From an uncultured Cytophagaceae bacterium (GTDB taxonomy: Bacteria > Bacteroidota > Bacteroidia > Cytophagales > Microscillaceae), in NCBI GenBank assembly GCA_937899305.1, contig CALDJV010000798.1:1-7213 (forward strand): a DNA stretch of 7,213 bases, given 5' to 3'. Below the pieces are notes generated by a model. It made no database searches. It saw nothing but the letters and a program-made list of their open reading frames with translations, and was not told where the DNA came from. Below are positions 1-5,062 of this stretch, in pieces. A program made the translations under genes and the position numbers. The first letter of the stretch is position 1. Each line of letters begins with the position of its first letter.

Positions 1-10
1 AGTCGAGCTA

Positions 11-170
11 AGTAAAACGGAAAAAATAAAGTAATCCAAATTTGGTGTAATATCTGGTTGCTAGGCGATTCAAAAAATCTTTGCGTAGCCAAAGCTACGG
101 AACTATTTTTTGAAGAAGTATAGCGACGAGAGATCAGCCAAATGGATTAGGTTATTTATGTAGTTTTACT
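11..170. repeat. ~160-bp imperfect palindrome (long fold-back)
   Basis: The two halves are imperfect reverse complements. The centre is CGTAGC (84-89), loop CAAA, GCTACG (94-99). Moving outward, TTCAAAAAA (69-77) pairs with TTTTTTGAA (106-114), GCTA (60-63) with TAGC (121-124), the TAATCC...TTTGG segment (32-45) with CCAAATGGATTA (138-149) apart from two extra A, AAATAA (24-29) with TTATTT (152-157), and AGTAAAAC (11-18) with GTTTTACT (163-170). As RNA this would be one long interrupted hairpin; as DNA it could extrude or be a small MITE-like element with 8-bp perfect ends. No direct target duplication is visible, and the first bases of the window limit what can be said on the left. It ends where the next repeat begins. 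No open reading frame of note lies in it. The pairing is seen directly; the nature of the element is unknown. Confidence 0.75.
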
Positions 171-348
171 AAGAACTTGATTCATGGAGCCGTTAAAAAT
201 GATCACTGACATCCTTTGGTAGCGCGCTGGCTTTGCGTGAGGATGGAATGTTTGAACATTTTAGGCGCAATGGATCAAGTTTAGCTAGACAGACTAGAGC
301 CGCGGCATTTTTTGTTTCGTTTTTTTTGCTGTAGAAAAAAATGAAAGG
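170..348. repeat. Structured interspersed repeat, copy 1
   Basis: Diverged direct copy of the element at 507-683. Both begin TAAGAACTT, share GGAGCCGTTAAAAA, ATGATCACTGACA, TGGAATGTTTGA, TTTTAGGCGCAA and AAGTTTAGC in the same order and end in a hairpin. In this copy AAAATGATCA (196-205) pairs with TGAACATTTT (253-262) with one A-A mismatch, and GCC (189-191) with GGC (264-266) closes the base. Inside, CATCCT (210-215) pairs with AGGATG (240-245). The 3' part holds a U-rich hairpin in which 315-327 pairs with 334-346 around the loop GCTGTA, with G-U pairs at 319/342 and 327/334. It could be a non-autonomous mobile element or a small structured RNA; no coding frame runs through it. Strand cannot be decided. 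Confidence 0.72.
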
Positions 349-421
349 CTTAATGAAATCTAGTTATTCGCATTTTAACCTGAACTTCGTAACTGGTATT
401 TATTAGAAATAAACAAATATT

Positions 422-438
422 TGACCTGCGAAAGGTCA
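422..438. other. Short perfect hairpin between the two repeat copies
   Basis: TGACCT (422-427) pairs with AGGTCA (433-438) around the five-base loop GCGAA. No T-run follows on the plus strand, so it is not a typical intrinsic terminator. It lies in the ~158-bp spacer between the two structured repeats; nothing else in that spacer (349-506) is recognisable. Confidence 0.4.
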
Positions 439-506
439 GTCAGTAATTTAATTAAAGATATTTCGTCAATAATACCGTTTTTCATTTCGCCTTATTTTGT
501 GGGCGT

Positions 507-683
507 TAAGAACTTATGAAGTGGAGCCGTTAAAAAATGATCACTGACACCCTGGATAGTGCGGCTGATTTCGTGCGAGGGTGGAATGTTTGATCATTTT
601 AGGCGCAACGTAGTAAGTTTAGCCAACACAAAATACAGCGACGGCGTTTTTGCCTACTTTTTGAGCTGGAGCAAAAAGTAGGG
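507..683. repeat. Structured interspersed repeat, copy 2
   Basis: Second copy of the element at 170-348, same orientation. The long stem is perfect here: AAAATGATCA (534-543) pairs with TGATCATTTT (591-600), and GCC (526-528) with GGC (602-604) closes the base. The inner helix is CACCCT (548-553) with AGGGTG (578-583); relative to copy 1 one T-A pair has become C-G, so both strands of the helix changed together. The 3' hairpin pairs CCTACTTTTTG (653-663) with CAAAAAGTAGG (672-682), an 11-bp perfect stem with an eight-base loop. Its sequence is quite unlike the corresponding hairpin in copy 1, yet pairing is kept. This pattern of changed bases and kept pairing argues for selection on, or copying constraints from, the folded form. 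Function unknown. Confidence 0.72.
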
Positions 684-767
684 AGCGAGAAATAACAAGT
701 GACTGATTATCAGTATGTAATTATTATTCGTTTTATGGAAAATTGACTTATCTGATATACATATTTT

Positions 768-812
768 CTTAAAAAAACGCGGAATAATTCTTTTAAACAT
801 GTTTTTCTTAAG
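768..812. repeat. AT-rich inverted repeat in the gene-free spacer
   Basis: CTTAAAAAAAC (768-778) pairs with GTTTTTCTTAAG (801-812), eleven pairs with one bulged C and a 22-base loop. A perfect 10-bp palindrome, AAACATGTTT (795-804), overlaps the right arm and would compete with it. The surrounding stretch (684-946) is AT-rich and holds no gene, RNA or promoter that I can support. Function unknown; it may be a by-product of base composition. Confidence 0.35.
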
Positions 813-946
813 GAAACAGCATTGCTCTGTCCTCCCCCCAAAGAAAGTCCTCTCATTTTGAACCCAACCTAAATTTACTTTAATTGCAGCCTATGTAACA
901 TTATCCCTCCTATCTAAAAGATATGAACAAAGCCAAAACTAAACCA

Positions 947-1100
947 CCCTGCACTGAAAGTACAGGGGTTTTGCGCTCGGACTGAAAGTCCTCTTTAGCC
1001 AACCCGTGTCGCAATGCGGGCAAGTTGCTCAAATTCGCAGACGAGACCCGATTTTTTCGCATTACTAAAGTATTGCACTGAAAGTGCAGGGTTTTAACCC
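947..1100. repeat. Cluster of hairpins sharing the core ACTGAAAGT
   Basis: The nine-base core ACTGAAAGT occurs three times (953-961, 981-989, 1077-1085), each time flanked by bases that extend its own stem although the flanks differ. The first extends to CCCTG (947-951) with CAGGG (963-967) around a single C-A mismatch, the second to GG (979-980) with CC (990-991), the third to GC (1075-1076) with GC (1086-1087). The first and third also share the downstream CAGGG...TTTT. A further small fold-back, GGGTT (1089-1093) with AACCC (1096-1100), ends the cluster, and CCCG (1003-1006) with CGGG (1017-1020) lies in the middle. This resembles REP-like palindromic intergenic repeats; that assignment is inference. 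A minus-strand reading frame across 910-1182 is only a by-product of the repeat. Confidence 0.55.
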
Positions 1101-1139
1101 AGAGCTGAGACCAATAAAGCTTCTGATATCGGCTCCTAA

Positions 1140-1147
1140 TATTTTTG
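1140..1147 (+). promoter_or_regulatory. Candidate Bacteroidota -7 element upstream of the hydrolase
   Basis: TATTTTTG matches the Bacteroidota -7 consensus TAnnTTTG in full. No TTG stands at the usual ~19-23 bases upstream, so the -33 half is missing and the call is weak. Transcription from here would give a leader of about 170 bases before the chosen ATG, starting near the small fold-back TTGACC (1145-1150) with GGTCAA (1167-1172). Confidence 0.22.
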
Positions 1148-1321
1148 ACCAACCCTGTCTTTTTAAGGTCAAACACGGTCATTTTTTACTCCACCCAGAT
1201 TGAGCTCGCCCCAGATAAGGTGTATCACGTTTTGGTGGTCATTCATCAAAATAATTATAGAGTATACCTCAATGTTTTTAGGTTTGGGCCAAATATTATT
1301 GAACTCAAATCATTTTTTGCA

Positions 1322-2338
1322 ATGAAAAGTTTTACACGAATTTTAAAGTGGATAGGCATATCAATTGGCACACTTCTCACCCTTATTATTCTGGCAGGCT
1401 TGGCTTTTCGGGTGTTTGGTCCTGAGCCACATGAGCCCATGGGCAAACTGATAGACATAGGTGGTTTCAAGCTCCATATTCAGGCTACCGGAGAAAAAAG
1501 CCAATTACCCACCTTGGTCATTGAAGGCGGAGCAGGCTCATCCAGTGAATATTATCACTGGATGAGTGAAGGGCTCAAAAAACACTTACGAGTCATTCGC
1601 TACGATAGAGCAGGCATTGGATACAGCGATGAAAGCAATACCCCACGCACCCCAAAAACAATTGCTCGTGAATTGCATCGATTATTAGAAAAAGCGGGCG
1701 AAACGCCTCCTTACATTTTGGCGGGTCATTCAATGGGTGGACCTTACATACGGGTGTTTGCCCAATTGTACCCCAAGGAAGTGGCCGGAATGGTTTTTCT
1801 GGATGCCACCCATCCTCAACAAGTAGAACGCGGCAATGCACCCAAGCAATCTTCTTTTAAATATAAGGCAGTCATCAGGATATATCAGGCGATGGCACTG
1901 CTGGGCGACCTGGGAGTAATCGGGCTTTATGACCATTTGTTTGGGCCTTTGTTATCAGGCGAAGGGCTCCCCGACCAAGTCAATGATCGCATCACTGATT
2001 TGTTGCTGGATGGAAAGTTAGCCCGAACCTACGCCAAAGAAATTGGGCAATACCATATCACCTTGAAACAAGCAGGTGAGGCCAATCAATTTGGGGCAAT
2101 ACCCATCAGGGTTTTTACTGCGGTAGCCATCAACCAGGAAGCCTATCGCGCTGCAAGCCTCGACCCAGAGAAACAATTGGCCAAAACCATAGAAATGCAA
2201 AAGGAGTATACCCAACTTTCTACCAGTGGCAAGCAAATATTAGTGGATGGCAACCACAGTAGTATTTTTACTAAAAAGAAAAATGCGGAGATCATCAATC
2301 GAGAAATCATTCAACTTGTACAAGCATTGAAAAAATAA
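1322..2338 (+). CDS. Membrane-anchored alpha/beta hydrolase
   Basis: A 338-residue serine hydrolase of the alpha/beta fold. Residues 11-32 form one hydrophobic segment (IGISIGTLLTLIILAGLAF) after a short basic stretch, so the protein is probably anchored in the inner membrane with its catalytic domain outside the cytoplasm. The nucleophile elbow is GHSMGG, with Ser137 as likely nucleophile. The oxyanion-hole loop reads EGGAGSSS (68-75) in place of the common HG motif, YDRAGIGYS (94-102) follows, and LDATHP (160-165) is typical of this subgroup. The catalytic His is probably His312 in DGNHSSIF near the C-terminus; the acid residue is not clear to me. The substrate cannot be told from sequence. 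I chose ATG 1322 because it opens the anchor segment. The frame stays open back to a TTG at 1145, but those 59 codons resemble no protein I know and run into the hairpin region. No Shine-Dalgarno is visible, which is usual in this phylum. Same strand as the trehalose genes but 289 bp away and probably not co-transcribed. Confidence 0.86.
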   Translation: MKSFTRILKWIGISIGTLLTLIILAGLAFRVFGPEPHEPMGKLIDIGGFKLHIQATGEKSQLPTLVIEGGAGSSSEYYHWMSEGLKKHLRVIRYDRAGIGYSDESNTPRTPKTIARELHRLLEKAGETPPYILAGHSMGGPYIRVFAQLYPKEVAGMVFLDATHPQQVERGNAPKQSSFKYKAVIRIYQAMALLGDLGVIGLYDHLFGPLLSGEGLPDQVNDRITDLLLDGKLARTYAKEIGQYHITLKQAGEANQFGAIPIRVFTAVAINQEAYRAASLDPEKQLAKTIEMQKEYTQLSTSGKQILVDGNHSSIFTKKKNAEIINREIIQLVQALKK

Positions 2339-2418
2339 GGTCATTGCCCTTCCCATTTTTCATCTCAGAATATTACAATTTACCACACAAATACTCCACT
2401 TAACCACCTCAAAACAAC

Positions 2419-2456
2419 GGATTATTTTGCAGATTTCATTTTTTAAGAAATAATCC
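2419..2456. other. Inverted repeat between hydrolase and trehalose gene
   Basis: GGATTATTT (2419-2427) and AAATAATCC (2448-2456) are perfect reverse complements with a 20-base loop. It lies 80 bases past the hydrolase stop codon and about 170 bases before the next start. It might end hydrolase transcription, but the stem is AT-rich, the loop is long and no T-run follows, so it could equally be an operator-like site. The rest of 2339-2536 shows only AT-rich sequence. Confidence 0.35.
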
Positions 2457-2536
2457 AGCACATTTCCAACGATTGCATTTTTATATTCCTTATTTTGAAC
2501 ATTTATTTACCTTTAAACCCATTTTTATTCAAAGTT

Positions 2537-2607
2537 GGAGTTGTCTCCCATCTACTCATCTATGAGTAATGGGGCTTGGCAAAGGGTGACTCCTGCCAAA
2601 AGGAGCC
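2537..2607 (+). promoter_or_regulatory. Structured leader with competing hairpins before the trehalose gene
   Basis: Hairpin A: CCCAT (2547-2551) with ATGGG (2569-2573), one bulged C, then TACTCA (2553-2558) with TGAGTA (2563-2568), giving 11 pairs and the loop TCTA. Hairpin B: TTGGCA (2576-2581) with TGCCAA (2594-2599). Hairpin C: CTCCT (2590-2594) with AGGAG (2601-2605). B and C share bases and exclude each other. GGAGT (2537-2541) can also pair with ACTCC (2589-2593) around hairpin A, which again excludes C. This lies 20 bases before the chosen ATG, where a 5' leader would be, and resembles a switch between alternative folds. The same bases can be read as an in-frame N-terminal extension from TTG 2535 or ATG 2562, but dense base pairing and lack of family similarity argue against that. 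A palindromic repeat insertion is the other explanation. Confidence 0.45.
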
Positions 2608-2627
2608 TAAAAATAACTACATCAAAA

Positions 2628-4805
2628 ATGAGCAAAACTATTATTGTATCTAATCGACTACCTATTAAAATTCAGAAAAATGACAATGATTTGACTTACA
2701 AGCCAAGCGCAGGAGGGCTTGCTACTGGTTTGGGGTCTATTTACAAAGAAGGAAACAATGTTTGGCTGGGTTGGGCGGGTTTGTGCCTGGCCAATGAGCA
2801 AGAAGAAAAACAAGTAACCGAACACCTAAAAACGGAAAGCCTCAAACCTGTTTTTTTGACTGAAGCCGACTTAGAGGGTTTTTATGAAGGTTTTAGCAAT
2901 GCCACACTTTGGCCTTCTTTTCATTATTTCCCCCAATATGCGGTTTATAACGATCATTTCTGGCAAAGCTACCAACAAGTCAATCAAAAGTTTGCTGATG
3001 CCATTTTAGAAGTTTGCGAAGCCGATGACATTGTTTGGATACACGATTATCAGCTTTTGCTGGTGCCCCAACTGATTAGAGAAAAACGCCCCAACCTAAG
3101 CATTGGTTACTTCCAGCACATTCCGTTTCCCTCTTATGAGATTTTTCGCCTCTTGCCCTGGCGCCGCGAGTTGCTGTTAGGCATGTTGGGGGCCGATTTG
3201 CTGGGCTTCCATACGTATGACGACATGCGTCATTTTTTAAGTTCGGTGAGTCGCTTAGCAGGCATTGCCTATTCTCATGGCGAAGTAGAGGTAGGCAATC
3301 GCAAAGTAGTGGTAGATGCTTTTCCAATGGGCATCGATTACGATAAATTTGCCAAAAAGGCCTTGGCTCCTGATACCATCAATCGGGAGGTACGTTACCG
3401 TTCTTCTTTGAATAATGAAAAGATGATTCTCTCGATTGATCGACTTGATTATTCCAAAGGCATCAAAAACCGCCTGCAAGCCCTCGAGATGTTTTTTGAG
3501 CAATATCCCGAATATTTAGAGAAGATCGTCCTTTTTATGATTGTGGTTCCTTCCCGCGATACCGTACCCCGATACCAAGCGCTTAAAACCGAAATAGACG
3601 AACTGGTAGGGCGTATTAACGGAAAGTATGGTCGAGTAAGCTGGACTCCAGTACATTATTTTTACCGATCGTTTCCACTAGAAGCACTCTCGGCTTTTTA
3701 CAGGATGGCCAGTGTGGCTTTGGTAACTCCTTTGCGTGACGGCATGAACTTGGTCTGCAAAGAATACATCGCGAGCCGATTGGACCAAACCGGGGTGTTG
3801 ATTTTGAGTGAAATGGCGGGTTCGGCCAAAGAACTGTCTGATGCCATTTTGATCAACCCCAATGACATCAAGCAGATTGTGGCTGCTTTGCACCAAGCCC
3901 TTACCATGCCCGAAGACGAACAAAAGTTTCACATGGAAGTCATGCAAAACTCTTTGCGCAGGTATAACATCCACCATTGGGTGAAGCTATTTCTAGATAG
4001 GTTGACCGAGGTAAAAGCGCAACAATCGCACATGCACACCAAAATACTTGAGGAGAACACCATCCAGCGTATCAAAACTGCCTACCAAAAAGCCGAAAAA
4101 AGGCTTTTGTTCTTAGACTATGATGGCACGTTGACCGGGTTTGCCCAAAAGCCTGAACAAGCCCAACCCAATCAAGAACTTTATGATATTTTAACTCAAT
4201 TGATCCAAGATTCCAAAAACCAAGTGGTGATCATTAGCGGACGAAAACACCATACTTTGCAAGAATGGTTTGGACATTTGGACATAGACTTGATCGCGGA
4301 ACATGGCATCTGGAGCAAAGAAATGAAACAAGATTGGGAGGTACAAGTAGGCATGAACAACGATTGGCAAAAGGAAATTTATCCAGTGATGGACTTGTAC
4401 GTCAATAGAACTCCAGGGGCTTTTGTAGAGCAAAAGGCGTATTCGCTGGTCTGGCATTACCGCAAAGTAGAGGTAGGTTTGGGTGAACTCAGAACCCGAG
4501 AGTTGAGCAGCCACTTGAAGTATTTGACCAATAATATGGGGCTGCAAGTACTGGAAGGCAATATGGTGGTAGAAATAAAGCCCATGAACGCCAACAAGGG
4601 AGTGGGCGCGACAAAATGGCTACAAAAATTCCCTTCGGATTTTGTGATTGCACTAGGCGACGATAAAACTGACGAGGATACCTTCAAGGCCATGCCCGAA
4701 CACGCTTTTACCATTAAAGTGGGGGCTGGAAGCTCCGAAGCCAATTATTATTTAGACAACGTGACCGAGGTAAGAGACCTTTTAAAAGATCTGGGGAATT
4801 CGTAA
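2628..4805 (+). CDS. otsAB: Bifunctional trehalose-6-phosphate synthase/phosphatase
   Basis: A 725-residue cytosolic fusion that makes trehalose in two steps: UDP-glucose plus glucose-6-phosphate to trehalose-6-phosphate, then dephosphorylation. The N-terminal ~465 residues are a GT20 synthase. It starts with SNRLP (Arg10) and the GG loop (29-30). The active-site residues known from E. coli OtsA all appear at a constant offset of ten: Tyr86, Trp95, Asp140, His164 (HIPFP), Arg272 and Lys277 (DRLDYSKG), Asp371 and Glu379 (RDGMNLVCKE). From about residue 476 follows a HAD-type phosphatase with DYDGT (Asp497 nucleophile, Asp499), SGR (537-539), AEHG (557-560), Lys651/Lys657 and GDDKTDED (677-684). 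Both domains look active. ATG 2628 is chosen because MSKTIIVSNRLP begins exactly as the family does; upstream in-frame starts at 2535 and 2562 would add 31 or 22 residues that lie in a hairpin-rich leader. An AAGGAG sits about 22 bases upstream, too far for a normal ribosome site. GH15 gene follows after 257 bp. Confidence 0.96.
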   Translation: MSKTIIVSNRLPIKIQKNDNDLTYKPSAGGLATGLGSIYKEGNNVWLGWAGLCLANEQEEKQVTEHLKTESLKPVFLTEADLEGFYEGFSNATLWPSFHYFPQYAVYNDHFWQSYQQVNQKFADAILEVCEADDIVWIHDYQLLLVPQLIREKRPNLSIGYFQHIPFPSYEIFRLLPWRRELLLGMLGADLLGFHTYDDMRHFLSSVSRLAGIAYSHGEVEVGNRKVVVDAFPMGIDYDKFAKKALAPDTINREVRYRSSLNNEKMILSIDRLDYSKGIKNRLQALEMFFEQYPEYLEKIVLFMIVVPSRDTVPRYQALKTEIDELVGRINGKYGRVSWTPVHYFYRSFPLEALSAFYRMASVALVTPLRDGMNLVCKEYIASRLDQTGVLILSEMAGSAKELSDAILINPNDIKQIVAALHQALTMPEDEQKFHMEVMQNSLRRYNIHHWVKLFLDRLTEVKAQQSHMHTKILEENTIQRIKTAYQKAEKRLLFLDYDGTLTGFAQKPEQAQPNQELYDILTQLIQDSKNQVVIISGRKHHTLQEWFGHLDIDLIAEHGIWSKEMKQDWEVQVGMNNDWQKEIYPVMDLYVNRTPGAFVEQKAYSLVWHYRKVEVGLGELRTRELSSHLKYLTNNMGLQVLEGNMVVEIKPMNANKGVGATKWLQKFPSDFVIALGDDKTDEDTFKAMPEHAFTIKVGAGSSEANYYLDNVTEVRDLLKDLGNS

Positions 4806-4826
4806 AAAATAAAGTTGCATTTTTTT

Positions 4827-4905
4827 AGTCCACGGTCGATGGTCCACAGTTTTTTAGTTGGTAGCAATGAAGTGAAAAATGAAAAACGTAAAATGAAAAG
4901 TGGAC
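4827..4905. repeat. TCCAC repeats and AT-rich near-repeats between the trehalose genes
   Basis: AGTCCAC (4827-4833) and GGTCCAC (4841-4847) are direct repeats 14 bases apart, each next to a run of T. GTCCAC (4842-4847) is also complementary to GTGGAC (4900-4905), and between them ATGAAAA-type units recur (TGAAAAATGAAAAACG, AAAATGAAAAG). A large loop closed by GTCCAC/GTGGAC is possible but its middle is AT-rich and weak. There is no clear terminator directly after the synthase/phosphatase stop, so read-through into the GH15 gene cannot be excluded. Seen directly; role unknown. Confidence 0.4.
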
Positions 4906-4930
4906 GCCTCGCGCAAGATTAGCTACGCAG

Positions 4931-4968
4931 AGCTCCCTTTGGTCAGTTCTTCCTTCGTCAGGAGAGCT
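4931..4968. other. Imperfect hairpin upstream of the GH15 gene
   Basis: AGCTC (4931-4935) pairs with GAGCT (4964-4968); after one bulged A, CC (4936-4937) pairs with GG (4961-4962). The loop of more than 20 bases contains TTCTTCCTTC. It is 95 bases before the GH15 start and could be part of its leader or the remnant of an intergenic repeat. No -7/-33 promoter pair is recognisable between 4806 and 5062. Confidence 0.3.
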
Positions 4969-5062
4969 TTATCCATATAACGATGAGCCGAAAGTGGAAT
5001 AATGCAACAAGCGAAAAGTTATTTTTTCAATCTTACTAATAAAATAAAGCATTCAATAATAC

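Noticed and set aside
189..266. Resemblance of the repeat stem to an integron attC site (GCCGTTAAA...TTTTAGGC)
   Set aside because: attC sites need a 5' RYYYAAC and a 3' GTTRRRY; here the GTT-like box is on the 5' side and no matching box is on the 3' side, and no integrase or cassette context is seen.
170..683. CRISPR array
   Set aside because: Only two long, diverged copies far apart; no short regular repeats with spacers and no cas genes.
910..1182. 90-codon minus-strand reading frame
   Set aside because: It runs straight through the ACTGAAAGT hairpin cluster; its peptide (for example two similar VKTLHFQ/ERKTPVLSVQ-type stretches) is a translation of the repeat, not a recognisable protein.
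2473..2497. Possible Bacteroidota promoter (TTG at 2473-2475, TATTTTG at 2491-2497) before the trehalose gene
   Set aside because: The -7 match is one base short of TAnnTTTG and the spacing to TTG is only 15 bases.
2535..2627. N-terminal extension of the synthase/phosphatase from TTG 2535 or ATG 2562
   Set aside because: The family begins at MSKTIIVSNRLP; the extra residues lie in a dense set of hairpins and match no known domain, so they are treated as leader.
3678..3977. Minus-strand frames of up to 118 codons inside the synthase/phosphatase gene
   Set aside because: They are antisense shadows of a gene whose plus-strand frame carries all catalytic motifs.
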